NCBI GenBank assembly: GCA_037447655.1
Contig: JBBHKE010002706.1
Coordinates: 186,001 to 250,000, forward strand
DNA: 64,000 nt
Reading direction: 5' to 3'
DNA from: Zygnema cylindricum
Taxonomy: Eukaryota > Streptophyta > Zygnematophyceae > Zygnematales > Zygnemataceae
The translations under genes and the position numbers were made by a program. Below are positions 1-10,662 of this stretch, piece after piece (the first letter of the stretch is position 1; each line of letters starts with the position of its first letter). The notes beneath the pieces were generated by a model. The model was not told where the DNA came from. It was given only the letters and a program-made list of their open reading frames with translations, and did not search any database.

Positions 1-1100
1 TATTCGCAGAAAATGATTTGGCAGAAGGAAACTTTACAGATGCTCAACAAGCTCTCTTGTTAATGAGAAGACTACCTGAAGAATATTAAAGTGCGTTAGA
101 TCGATTGACTTTAATTGATAAAAAGGATTGGAGCTTAATTTTAGCTAGAGGAGTTGTTCTAGATGAAGAGGCTAATAGAAAGTTCTTATCAAATTAGAGG
201 AATCTAAAGGAATACAAGTCTCAGTTTCAGAAAATTAAAAGTAATAGTGAGTTCGGTGATCAACTTAAGAATTGTTTTTACTGTAATGATTTAGGACATA
301 CCTTCAGGGTATGTCCGTCGTATAAAAATGCATGTGTTATAGGGAACTTCAGAGATGAATGGGACAACAACCTAGTTCGACCCTCAACAATAAGGGAATC
401 AAATGCTTTAGTGAGTGAGAGACAAGACTCGACCAATGACAAAAGGCATACATGGTGTGTTGACGAATTTATTTACTTACCGACCTTCTATGTTGTTAGG
501 AATGATGTGAAAGAGGTGACAGAAAAGGATCCGGTTGCTGTTAATATTTCCTATGACAGATTGGTGAGTGACACAAACTAACTAAATCAAGAGGTAATTA
601 AAATAAGAGAAGTTGGTTGAAGTGAAAGGCACATGGAAGTGGAAGAGACTGGAAATATAATTGTCATCGAAGATAGAGTAGAGGCAGAAGAGAGTGAAAA
701 AGACTTGGTTTTTGTGACCCTTTTTTGTGATAGATTGGTGTATGAGAATGACTTAAAACAAGAGGAGATTCTTGAAGAAAGGGGAGTTAGAGAAGTAAAA
801 TTGGCCGAAGAATATTCTTTAGATATAGAGAACACTGAATTGCAAACATAACTTAGAGAATGGATAAGAGAAGATGATGATATAGAAAATAGTGAATTCA
901 CACAAAATGGGGAATTAACTTCAGAAATGGAAAATACTCTTGATATAAAAATTACTGAACTCAACGAAAAAACGGTAGAAATTGTTAAAGAAATGAGGCT
1001 ACGGAAAAAGGATTATGAGAGCGGGAAAGGTCATAAATTTGGAGGAATATGGAAAATAAGAAAAAACAATAGGAAGAGGAAAGAGCAGCTAAATGAAAAG
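1..1100 (+). pseudogene. copia-type gag remnant (outermost host element F, left part)
   Basis: Frame 3 reads as a copia Gag C-terminal half. It has an LMRRLPEEY block like the LLMKLPDEYE block of the other elements here, then a W-x-x-x-LARGVVLDEE block. A CCHC zinc knuckle (C-x2-C-x4-H-x4-C) follows at about 273-314, then a long acidic Glu/Lys-rich tail. In-frame stops, for example TAA near 88 and TAG near 195, show it is dead. It differs clearly from the other gags in the window, so it is a separate lineage. It runs off the left edge and is cut at 1100 by the LTR of element G. The frame appears to resume at 27435. Nucleic-acid binding Gag is the family role; no protease or polymerase is visible. 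Confidence 0.6.
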
Positions 1101-1822
1101 TGTTATAATTACTAGATTTATAGGATGTTTTCTAGGTCTAAATAGATCAGTAAAACAGGAAAAAAGAAAGGGTGGACAGCCTGCCTCCACCTCCTCTCTC
1201 CATCCACCATACTTGTTGTAGTCATTTAAAGATAGAAAAGGTGGTTGAGCCATGGCTATCTTAGTTCAACAGGCAGGACTAAAGAGTGACTTATGTCACT
1301 CTCAAGAAAATGTTAAGTCTGGCAAGACTCGAACCTCCGACCGGCAGAGCGAGGCGTAGCCGTCAGCTCTAACCGGTTTGTCGTAAGAGTTCGTTAACAT
1401 ACATGGGGTGTGATATTTATGTAAATTGTGTTTTGATCATGAATTCAATTAAGGCAATGAGAAATGAAAGAACATAGAACTAAGTAATATATAGTACGAA
1501 CATTATCTCGCACGAAACAAATGAATCGGACATTTCTTTCGACGGCAAATATTAAATGTCGGTTTATGATCCGACGGCACATATCCGTACAAAAATCCAA
1601 AAATTGGCGGTTTTCGGACGTGGCGTGACTTCGCGACACGTGGAGAGAAAACATTTGGTCGCGAGAATTCCGGAGAACATAAAGACGAGTTGAAAGTGAA
1701 AGGGCGTCCACTCAGTGGCCTTGCCGTACATAGGCGGTACAAAAAGTACATCGGTCGTAGTACCTTTTTGTACTCTCCAAGCGTGTTATTGGTTCGTACG
1801 TCAGTAGATAACGGTTGTGGGA
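1101..1822 (+). repeat. 5' LTR of element G, first part (U3)
   Basis: Starts TGTTATAATTACTAGATTTA and matches the start of the LTR at 26418. It holds the conserved CATACTTGTTGTAGTCA block, an antisense B-box-like GGTTCGAGTCT (1325-1335), a G-box region with CACGTGG near 1637, and the GTAC inverted repeat before the promoter. It is broken at 1822 by insertion of C0 and resumes at 5575. The flanks TGGGA (1818-1822) and TGAGA (5575-5579) are a near-perfect 5-bp duplication for C0. Confidence 0.8.
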
Positions 1823-2820
1823 TGTTGAAATCACTAGATTTAGGGAAGGTATTTTCTAGGTCTTAATTCGGTAAAATAACTAAAAAAAAAAGCTTAGGCA
1901 GCCTGCCTCCACCTTCTCTCTCTAGCCCCCATACTTCTTGCAGTCACTGAAAGAGAGAGAGGGCGGTGGAGTCATGGCTGCCTCAGCTCCATAGGCAGGA
2001 CTAAAGAGTGACCTAAGTCACTCTCAACAAAAAGGTTGAGTCCGGCGGGACTCGAACCTCCAACCTGCATTGCGAGGCGTAGCCGTCAGCTCTTACCGGT
2101 CTGTCGTAGTAGTCCATTAGGATACATAGGGTTTGATAGCTATTTAAACATTAGCTAGATCATTAATTCGTTCAACGGAATAATAAATCAAGGACATGGA
2201 AACTAGTTGAGTGTAGTGCGCACGAAACACATGTAAAGGACATTTGTTATTTTGGACGGCGAGCATTAAAAGCCGGTTTGGATCCGACGGTTGGCATCAT
2301 CGCCGGGATCCCGGAATAGCCGCTTTGGCGGTTTTCGGACGTAACATAACCTGCGGACACATGGCAAGATATCATTCGGAAGCGGGAATCCCAGGGAGCA
2401 TGAGAACAAGTCCGAAGGAGACAAACGTCTCCTCGATGGCCTTGTCGTACACCAGCAATACAAAAAGTACATCGGCCGTAGTACCTTTTTGTACTATACA
2501 CTTTTTTTATTGGTTCATACATCAGTAGATAGGAGTTGTGAGAGGGGTTTAGGACTTAGAGGATTGAGGAGGTAGCCGCCTCTCTCCCAACAAGCTTGTA
2601 TAAATATTGGAATCTTTGCCATTGATAATTAATTTCCTGGTTGGGCATTTTCAGTGTTTCTTTTTGCTGTGGACTCAGGGGAGTCCAGACTGCACAGGGA
2701 TGCAGTCAGATTGTCTATTTACCCGCTTGGGTAGCAGTGGTCCTAATTGAAAGAGGGCTAGCCAAAAGCTATCTTGAGGCTTCTTGAATTTAGTGATCCA
2801 ACTGGGGACACAGAATTGCA
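1823..2820 (+). repeat. 5' LTR of C0
   Basis: Begins TGTTGAAATCACTAG and ends GAATTGCA directly before the PBS. The antisense B box GGTTCGAGTCC (2048-2058) is a perfect match to the Pol III consensus. A TATA-like TATAAATA lies near 2597. The leader carries three stem-loops: GGACTC/GAGTCC (2671-2686), GACTGCA/TGCAGTC (2688-2707) and TACCC/GGGTA (2720-2733). Confidence 0.8.
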
Positions 2821-2835
2821 GGTTAGGAGCCCACC
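2821..2835 (+). other. primer-binding site of C0 (degenerate)
   Basis: GGTTAGGAGCCCACC, against GGTTATGGGCCCACC in the sibling elements. The ATG inside the site has become AGG. Confidence 0.65.
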
Positions 2836-4580
2836 CTCTAGGGTGCCCATCTTCAACGGATCTGGGTTCATTTACTGGGAAGCCATGATGACAACGCATT
2901 GTGTGAAAAACGATACCGGGGTATCGTCTGTGGACAAGTGAAATGTCCATCTCAGGGGATCCCACCAGGGTTTGATGGAGTGAAGTTTTCTGCAGCAGCA
3001 TCTGTTCTAACGGAGGAGACAGACGATGGGGACAGCAGTGTGTCCTAAAAGAGGAAAGGAAACGAGACACCTCTTAATCCTATTGCCACGGCACTCGGAG
3101 CGGTGGTCGTGAAGACCGTGGAAAACGATATTAAAATGTGGGAGTACACCAACATGAATGCCAAGCATTTCATTCTGAGGCATCTCACTCAAGCTTTGGC
3201 GACCTCTCATCTTCACGTCTTCAAGGCGGAGGAGTTATGGATGACTTTAGTGGAGATCTATAAAGGTGGTACCATTCAAGAGCTCTAGCTGGTGGAGCAA
3301 AGGTTGGGGAGTTATACTTACAAAGAAGGGAAGATGTTAGATTACTGTAATGATCTCTCTAGCCTTTAAATGGAGATGGCGAGTGCCGGATGGATAGGCA
3401 CAATGAAGATGAAAGTTAACACTCTCATCATGAAGCTGCCTGAGGATTATGAAAACATAGTATACCGAGTGCAACAAATGGATGATAGTTCTTGGAAGTG
3501 GAACACTGTGGTCCGAATAATACTCGTGCGGGAGAACACCATCGAGATCCGCAAAGGAGGAAAGAGCGTTCAAGCTTTGGCTGCCGCAATAGACGGGTGG
3601 AGGAAGGATCCGAAGAAGCCGTATAACAGCTTCAAAGGGGATCAATCTAGAGAACCTAGGCCTCCAAAGGGTCTTTGCCATTTTTGCAAAAAGCTGGGAC
3701 ACTTCATAGCTGATTGCATCAAGCTGTCGGAGCTGAGGCTTCAAAAAAACCGTGGAGGGGGTTCCTCAAGAGGGAAGAAGAAGGCACTTGTGGTCACACG
3801 AGTGAAAGGAGAGACCAAAGAGGATGAGTCTTCTGAGGAGGAGGATGGGGAGCTTCTCTTTGACAAGAATTTGGAGGAGAAGGAGATTCCTCAGAAACAA
3901 AAGTGTGCTCTTAGAGCCATTCAGGAAGCTCTAGAGGAAGGATGGATCATTTATTCAGGTGCATCCATGCATATGTGCCGTGACAAACACCTCTTCACTA
4001 AGTTAAGAAAGATCCCTATTGTAGAAATACAGTATGGGGATGGGAGAGTAGTTACCACAGATCTAGTGGGCTCGGTAGATTTGAAAGTTTTAGTGGAGGG
4101 TAAAACTTCTATACTCACTTTCTCAGATGTGCTCTACATTCCTCATCTAAGTAAATATCTTGAGTCCACTTGTGTATTAGATGACAAGGATTTTAATACC
4201 TTCACTAGAAAGGGAGTCTTTACAGCTAAGTATGGTGATGAAGTCTACTTCACAGCAGATAAGGGTAGCCAACGAATGTTTAAGCTTAATCTGAGTAATG
4301 AAAAAAAGGGTGCTTACTATGGTGGTGTCCCGAGCTTGATGATGTGGCATAAGCGGTTGGGGCATGTGAATTTTGATATGCTGAGGGAAATTAAGAAGCT
4401 GGGTGTAGCAAAAGGCATTCAGTTTGGGGATAATGAAATGATGGATGATTGTAGTGGCTGTGCCCAAGGTAAGGCTCACAGACTCCACTTTCCCAAAACT
4501 GCCACATATAGAGGTGATAAGGTACTAGATCCGGTTCACACAGATATATGGGGACCAGCAAGAGTACCTTCGGTTGGGGG
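2825..4580 (+). pseudogene. gag-protease-integrase fragment of C0
   Basis: The Gag N-terminus has the sibling pattern (VPIFN-G-x-GF-x-YWEAMM, then YRGIV-like). A long open stretch from 3370 runs through the Gag C-terminus, the CCHC knuckle CHFCKKLGHFIADC (near 3677), an acidic linker, the protease and the integrase N-terminus. The protease motif reads YSGAS instead of DSGAS, so the catalytic Asp is lost (GAT to TAT). The integrase HHCC zinc motif is intact (WHKRLGH ... CSGCAQGK). The first integrase Asp lies in HTDIWGP, and the frame stops two residues after VPSVGG, where the next LTR begins. Stops are present near 3288 and 3367. Order Gag-PR-IN is that of Ty1/copia. Confidence 0.8.
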
Positions 4581-5241
4581 TGTTGAAATTTATAGATTTC
4601 TAAAGTATTTTCTAGGTTTAAATATGTTTTTATAAAAAGAAAAGGAAAAAGGACGGACAGCCTGCCTCCACCTCCGCTCTCTAGCTCCCATACTTGTTGT
4701 AGTCACTGAAGGTAAGAGAGAGAGGTTGATCCATGGCTGCCTTAGTTCAACAAACAGCTATTTTTAGTAGGTTACTAAAAATATACTTGACGGACCAGAG
4801 ATCTCATCCCGGTACCTGCGGTTCGTCAAGTTGACCGGTAGCGGTCAGCTTTATCCTAATAGACTAGGACCAATGCTAAGTGCTATGGTATGTGATAGAT
4901 ATATATTTAGTTCGAGTAGATAAAGTTCATTTAACTAGAACTATATACGGCGTACATAGATTCAGTTTTATAAAGTACGTCGTACAACGCTAATTCAAAA
5001 CGGATACCACGCATTTTATTTCGACATCGGAACAAATGTCGCGCAAGTATTTATTACGGCTAAGATTGCGTTTCACATAAAATCCAACGGCGCACATCTT
5101 TGCTGAAATCTCAGAGTGGTCACTTTGGCGTTTTGTGACGTGGCATGACCTGGAGACACGTGGAGAGATGACATTCGGTCATAGGAATTCCGAGGAACGT
5201 ACGGACGAATGAAAAGCGAACACGCGTCCACTTAATAGCCT
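4581..5241 (+). repeat. LTR fragment inserted in C0 pol, truncated at the assembly gap
   Basis: Begins TGTTGAAATTTATAGATTT right after GGTTGGGGG of integrase. It shares the conserved U3 blocks with element E (TTTTTAGTAGGTTACTAAAA, CGGTAGCGGTCAGCTTTAT) and is therefore of the E subfamily. It ends at the N run, so whether it was a solo LTR or a full element cannot be seen. Confidence 0.7.
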
Positions 5242-5251
5242 NNNNNNNNNN
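5242..5251. other. assembly gap (10 N)
   Basis: The only run of N in the window. The flanks do not join as any LTR should. Confidence 0.99.
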
Positions 5252-5383
5252 GGAGATCTATCGAAAACCGATAGTGAGAAAGTTAATCCTGGTGACGATG
5301 GGTTCGCCCATTTATCTGTTAGACTGACGTAGGGACACGTCAGACCTGAGGGGACTCAGGTGTCGTTTTTCTTTGTGACTTTT
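5252..5383. other. artefactual mirror copy of 5402-5533
   Basis: Read base by base, position 5252+k equals position 5533-k for all 132 bases, as a plain reversal and not a reverse complement. The first mismatch is at 5384/5401. No DNA mechanism copies a strand backwards in this way over 132 exact bases. The adjoining gap points to a gap-filling error. The hairpins visible here are mirror images of the real LTR stem-loops and carry no information. Confidence 0.95.
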
Positions 5384-5574
5384 TAATTTCCTGGTTGGGC
5401 ATTTTCAGTGTTTCTTTTTGCTGTGGACTCAGGGGAGTCCAGACTGCACAGGGATGCAGTCAGATTGTCTATTTACCCGCTTGGGTAGCAGTGGTCCTAA
5501 TTGAAAGAGTGATAGCCAAAAGCTATCTAGAGGCTTACTGAATTCAGTGATCCAATGGGTGACACCAAATTGCA
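5384..5574 (+). repeat. 3' LTR tail of C0
   Basis: Matches 2630-2820 of the C0 5' LTR closely, from TTAATTTCCTGGTTGGGCA to the terminal ATTGCA. The upstream three quarters of this LTR are missing at the gap. Confidence 0.75.
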
Positions 5575-5860
5575 TGAGAGGGGTTTAGCACTTAAGAGAA
5601 TTTGGTAGGTAGGGACCTCTCTCCCTTAGAGATTTTTTTATAAACTTGGCATCTTTGCCACTTCTTAACTAATCGGCTGGTCGGCCATTTTCAGTGATTT
5701 TTTTTGCTACGGACTTAGGGGAGTCCAGATTGCACATGGGTGCAGTCAGAGTGTCAATTTGTCTGCTTTGGAAGAAGTGGTTGTGGCTGAAAATGGGTTA
5801 GTTAAAAACTATCCAATGGCTTCCTAAATTCTGTAATCCAATGGAGGACACAAAATTGAA
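5575..5860 (+). repeat. 5' LTR of element G, second part (R-U5)
   Basis: Continues the LTR broken at 1822 (GAGAGGGGTTTAG, TATA-like TTTTTATAAA near 5637, leader hairpins near 5711-5750). It ends AAATTGAA before the PBS. Confidence 0.75.
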
Positions 5861-5875
5861 GGTTATGGGCCCACC
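5861..5875 (+). other. primer-binding site of G (half initiator-Met tRNA)
   Basis: GGTTATGGGCCCACC is the exact complement of the anticodon arm of plant initiator-Met tRNA (GGUGGGCCCAUAACC, from established knowledge). The ATG at 5865 is the complement of the CAU anticodon and is in frame with gag. Confidence 0.8.
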
Positions 5876-6365
5876 CTCTAGGGTGCCCACCTTCAATTGA
5901 TTAGGGTTCATCTATTGGGAAACAATGATGATGGGGGCTTTATGCGAAATACGATACTGGGGTATTGTGAGTGGACAAGTGAAACGTTCACCTCAGGGAA
6001 CTCCACCAAGGTTTGGTGAAATAAGGTTTTCTACATGTTGCGGCAGAGGAGGCAGATGATGGAGACAGCAGTGTGTTCGAAAATAGGAAAGAGAAAGAGA
6101 CGCCTCTTGCTCCTATTACCACGGCAATTGAAGCGGCGGCCGTTAAGACCGCGGAGAACGATACCCAAACGTGAGAAGACTTCAACATGGCTGCCAAAAA
6201 CTTCATTCTAAGACACCTCACTCAGGCTTTCACAACCCCCCATCTTCACATTTATAAGGCCGAGGAGTTGTGGGTGAGTTTGGTGGAAATCTATAGAGCT
6301 GGCACTATTCGAAGCTCTAGTTGGCCGAACAAAAGTTAGGGAATTATACTTACAAAGGGGGAAGT
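5865..6365 (+). pseudogene. gag N-terminal part of G
   Basis: Homologous to the sibling Gag N-termini: VPTFN, then a degenerate YWE block, ALCEIRYWGIVSGQVK, and HFILRHLTQAF with LWVSLVEIYRAGTIR. Frameshifts and stops (for example TGA in the NDTQT block) make it non-functional. Element A interrupts it at 6365 in the conserved Lys-Gly-Gly-Lys-Met region, and the reading resumes at 10663. Confidence 0.75.
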
Positions 6366-7555
6366 TGCACTCTAAGACCTCCATTGGCCCTCAGAGTATG
6401 CAGATCCAAAGAAGCTAATCTAGATAGTGCCGACTCCAAACTTGATATAAACCCAAATGACTGACCCCTTTACAGTCAGAACCCCAATATAGATTCACCC
6501 CTATGAAATAACACTTTCTATGTGCTCAGTTCCACCACAGAATGCGAAGTTAGAATATGAGATTTGGACACATTCACCCACTTTGACTTTCCCTTAGAAA
6601 TGCAGCCACCCTGGCAGACAAAACCTCTGACCGACTTCACCCTTGTGTAGCCTGGACTCCCTTGGTTCTGCAGCAAAAGAAATCACTGAAAATGGTCAAT
6701 TAAATTGATAGTTATAGCTGGCCAAAATTTGCCATTTATACAAGGTGCTCTTTGGGAGAGGCAACTATTTACCCAAAATTTTCTAAGTCCTATTCCCTCT
6801 CTAAAACTCTATCTACTGAAGTACGGCACCAATCAAATTAGTGTGTCGTACAAAAAAGTACAGGTGCCGGTGTACTTTCTGTACGGCCATTGTACAACAT
6901 GGCCAAAATGTCGACACGTGTCATAACCGAATTTGTTACGGTAATCTCCGGAGTCGCCGCAATCCAACATTGTCGCGCCACGTGTCATATGACATGGCGA
7001 TGACTGAAAAACGCCAAAAGTACATAATCCGTGATCGCGGTGCATATCGTGGTCGTCCGATCAAACTGGATACAATTGTAGCCGTTGAAAATATACATGC
7101 GATATTTGTTTCGCGTTCGAAACAAATGCGCGGTATCTATTTCATACAATACATTAAATCGTACTCCGTACTATACAAAACTATATCTATGCATTACGTA
7201 TCTATTTCCGTTAGACGAACTAGACTACGTGTACAAATATAGATATTTGTCAAACCTATTCTACTCTAGCACTGTATTTAGACTTGTTGGTTAAAGCGAA
7301 CGGCTAGTTTGACAGATGGCAGGTATCAGGATCAAATCCTGGGTCCGTCACTTCTTTTAGATAACTCTATTAAGAATTGCCTTCTTGTTCACTTTGGACA
7401 ACTTAGGCAGCCATTGATTTAACTCCTCTTCATGTCTTCAGTGACTGCGATAAGTGTGGGGACTTGAGTGAAGAGTTAGAGGTAGGTTGTCAGTGTCCCC
7501 TTTTTGCCTTTTTATTTTACAATCTCTAGACCGAGAAAATACTTAAATTTCAACA
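6366..7555 (-). repeat. 3' LTR of element A
   Basis: On the minus strand it starts TGTTGAAATTTAAGTATTTT (7555 downward). It carries the tRNA-like A/B-box module, which reads on the plus strand: TAGACTTGTTGG 7279-7290 and GGATCAAATCC 7329-7339. It also has two ACACGTGTC/CCACGTGTC sites near 6915 and 6979. Confidence 0.85.
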
Positions 7556-7607
7556 CTCCCCTTATTTTCTAGTCTACTTACTTTCAACTCCCATCAAAAA
7601 CAATAAA

Positions 7608-7636
7608 CACATATATATATATATATATATATATAT
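7608..7636. repeat. (AT)n microsatellite
   Basis: About 14 AT units inside element A near its 3' end. Copy D has an A/G-rich tract at the equivalent place instead. Confidence 0.9.
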
Positions 7637-9455
7637 TTTCCTTTCATTTTTCATTTTTCCTTCATGAAGCTTCAAGCGAATACTTTTATATTTAAGAAAG
7701 TGTATTAGATGACCAAAAATAATTTCATCTTGTTGATCATACATTTTATTTTGCATGCCACTTTTCATAAATCTGATTAAAGATTTTATCCACCTTCTCC
7801 CCTTTTCATCCAACCAGAATCAACTTTCCCTTTTGCATTTCCAATAGTCAGCCGGATGATAACCATTTTACAGGCACTTTTTCACAAGCGACATCACACC
7901 AAGTAGTGATGTCAATCCATCCACCCCCAAATATTCCTAAAAAACACTAGTCCCCACTAAGTTTCTTATAAGATCTACATCTTCAGTACTCATATTTTTA
8001 TCCATGATATTTACCCCATTTTCTGAACTTCCCTCACTCTCTCCCATGTAATTCTTTCCACTATCACTTTCTATTTTAATTCCCAATAAATATTTTTTCT
8101 CCCCTACACCTTTAGTCAAATATTTCTCTTCTCCCCTATCCTTTAAAACCCCATCTAGAATAAATTCTCCCCTTTCCTCGGAATCCGTTGAAGTCTCACT
8201 TTCCGACCAGTTTTCTGTTTCCAAAATATCTATGAAACTATCCTCAATATTTTGAACTCCCTCAAGTATCTCCTCTCTCTTTACTTCCCTTATACCTCCA
8301 AAAGCGCACTGTTGCTTTCGTGGAATTTCTGTGTGCTTTTCTCTCTTCCCTATACTACTAATCCGGAGAAGCTCTAAAAAATCTTCATCCTCTTTCTCCT
8401 CTTCCCCTTCTTCCTCCTCATCCCCATTCCAACTTCTAAGTTTTTCCAAACAAGGGCATTTCTCCATATAATGACCCGGTTCCCTTCAAAAGAAGCAAAC
8501 CCCCTTTTTCAAAGCTCCCCTTTCTTTTCCTCTCCCTCTCTTTCCACCAAAGTTCCGATAAGGTTTACCTTTGTCTTTCTTTCTCTCATCACGCTTCCGC
8601 TCGTCACCACCGTTCCTCTCATCACGCTTCCGCTCGTCACCACCGTTCCTCTCATCACGCTTCCGCAAATCACCACCAGCTGAAAATGCATTGACCCTGT
8701 CCCTTCCCCTACGAAGCTCCAAAGTGCTTTCCCTCACAAGAATTATCCCCATGGTAAAGCTCCAAGTCCATGAGGAGCCATCCATTGCCTGCATACGACA
8801 AATGATGTTTTCGTACTCATCTGGGAGTTTCATAAGTAGTGTATTAATCTTACTCTCCTCAGATTCTACATATCCCGCACTAGTAAGCTCAACATATAAC
8901 GCAGCAATATCATTGCAAAACTCTATCATGCTACCGCCTTTATAAACGTAGGCCTCTATTTCCTGTTTTACTAATTGTTGCCTCTGAATAGTCTCACTCT
9001 TATAAATCTGAATTAGTGCTTCCCATATCTTTGAAGACTTGGTTAGACTTAAAAGAGTGATAGCTATCGACTTAGACACATATCTAAGTATGAGATGTTT
9101 TGCTATAGTGTTTTTATATTCCCATATTTTTCTGTCATTTTCTTCAGTTTTAATCCCTACATGTGGTACCATAGCTGAGAGCCTAGCTCCCCTCACCATA
9201 GGTGTCCCTTTTTCCTTCTCCCCTATTTCCCCATCCACGGAAAGATTTTTCCCTTCACCTTCCGTTGCATCTGAGCTCCGCTTGATATTCTGGGCAGCCT
9301 CAGATGAATCTCAATAGTAAGCTCCTCTTAAGCCGGGTGGCGGACATCTCACTTGTCCCGAAACAATTCCCCATAAGTGCTTCTCGAAAAGCAATCACGC
9401 CATTGTAAACTCCCAATAAGTGAATTCTATTCCATCGAACATAGGCACCCTAGAT

Positions 9456-9470
9456 GGTGGGCCCATAACC
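9456..9470 (-). other. primer-binding site of A
   Basis: The plus strand reads GGTGGGCCCATAACC, so the element strand carries GGTTATGGGCCCACC directly after the LTR end TTTCA. Exact match to the anticodon arm of plant initiator-Met tRNA. Confidence 0.85.
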
Positions 9471-10662
9471 TGAAACTCTAAGACCTCCATTGGCCCTCAG
9501 AGTATGCAGATCCAAAAGAAGCTAATCTAGATAGTGCCGACTCCAAGTTGATATAAACCCAAGTGACTAACTCTTTGACAGTCACAACCCCAATATAGAT
9601 TTACCCCTGTGAAATAACACTTTCTTTGTGCTCAATTCCACCACAGAATGCAAAGTTAGAATATGAGATTTGGACACATTCACCCACTTTGACTTTCCTT
9701 TAGAAATGCAGCCACCCTGGCAGACATAAAACTCTGACCGACTTCACCCTTGTGTAGCCTGGACTCCCTTGGTTCTGCAGCAAAAGAAATCACTGAAAAT
9801 GGTCAATTAAATTGATAGTTATAGCTGGCCAAAATTTGCCATTTATACAAGGTGCTCTTTGGGAGAGGCAACTATTTACCCAAAATTTTCTAAGTCCTAT
9901 TCCCTCTCTAAAACTCTATCTACTGAAGTACGGCACCAATCAAATTAGTGTGTCGTACAAAAAAGTACAGGTGCCGGTGTACTTTCTGTACGGCCATTGT
10001 ACAACATGGCCAAAATGTCGACACGTGTCATAACCGAATTTGTTACGGTAATCTCCGGAGTCGCCGCAATCCAACATTGTCGCGCCACGTGTCATATGAC
10101 ATGGCGATGACTGAAAAACGCCAAAAGTACATAATCCGTGATCGCGGTGCATATCGTGGTCGTCCGATCAAACTGGATACAATTGTAGCCGTTGAAAATA
10201 TACATGCGATATTTGTTTCGCGTTCGAAACAAATGCGCGGTATCTATTTCATACAATACATTAAATCGTACTCCGTACTATACAAAACTATATCTATGCA
10301 TTACGTATCTATTTCCGTTAGACGAACTAGACTACGTGTACAAATATAGATATTTGTCAAATCTATTGTACTGTAGCACTGTATTTAGACTTGTTGGTTA
10401 AAGCGAACGGCTAGTTTGACAGATGGCAGGTATCAGGATCAAATCCTGGGTCCGTCACTCCTTTTAGATAACTCTATTAAGAATTGCCTTCTTGTCCACT
10501 TTGGACAGCCTAGGCAGCCATTGATTTAACTCCTCTTCATGTCTTCAGTGACTGCGACAAGTGTGGGGACACGAGTGAAGAGTTAGAGGCAAGTTGTCAA
10601 TGTCCCCTTTTTGCCTTTTTATTTTACAATCTCTAGACCTAGAAAATACTTAAATTTCAACA
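9471..10662 (-). repeat. 5' LTR of element A
   Basis: Near-identical to 6366-7555. tRNA-like boxes on the plus strand: TAGACTTGTTGG 10386-10397 and GGATCAAATCC 10436-10446. Confidence 0.85.

Larger units (their letters stand above)
1823..5574 (+). mobile_element. copia element C0, inserted in the G 5' LTR
   Basis: 5' LTR 1823-2820, PBS 2821-2835, gag to early integrase 2825-4580. Pol is then interrupted by another LTR (4581-5241), the N gap and an artefactual stretch. The tail of the 3' LTR (5384-5574) closes the element. The rest of pol and most of the 3' LTR are missing or collapsed at the gap, so the true size is unknown. Confidence 0.7.
7556..9470 (-). pseudogene. gag and relic RNase H tail of element A
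   Basis: Minus strand. Gag begins at the ATG in the PBS (near 9466) but meets TGA stops shared with copy D. The long open part is 9238-8486, with KIWEYKNTIAKHLILRYVSK, LPDEYENIICRMQAMDGSSW and three RKRDERNGGDE repeats. In the zinc knuckle the second Cys is TGA (CFF-stop-REPGHYMEKC). An acidic Glu-rich linker follows (8467-7937). Protease, integrase and most RT are absent. Short pieces resembling KYLLGI of RT and WIKSL..FMKSG of RNase H remain. Gag would be a capsid protein; replication must be supplied in trans. Confidence 0.8.
6366..10662 (-). mobile_element. non-autonomous copia element A (gag without pol)
   Basis: Minus-strand element with LTRs 9471-10662 (5') and 6366-7555 (3'), PBS 9456-9470 and only ~1.9 kb inside. 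The flanks GAAGT (6361-6365) and GAAAG (10663-10667) form an imperfect 5-bp duplication of the gag site it hit. The two LTRs are identical over long stretches, so the insertion is young. The polypurine tract on the minus strand (AAATAAGGGGAG) ends just before the 3' LTR. It is the same family as D. Confidence 0.85.

Noticed and set aside
5252-5383. Four perfect tandem hairpins ending in a T run, resembling a structured non-coding RNA
   Set aside because: The stretch is an exact mirror of the adjoining LTR leader. A reversed hairpin is still a hairpin, so the structure is inherited from the artefact.
7270-7350. tRNA gene inside the LTR of element A
   Set aside because: A- and B-box words and a T-arm-like stem are present, but the acceptor and anticodon stems do not pair, so it is tRNA-like and not a tRNA gene.
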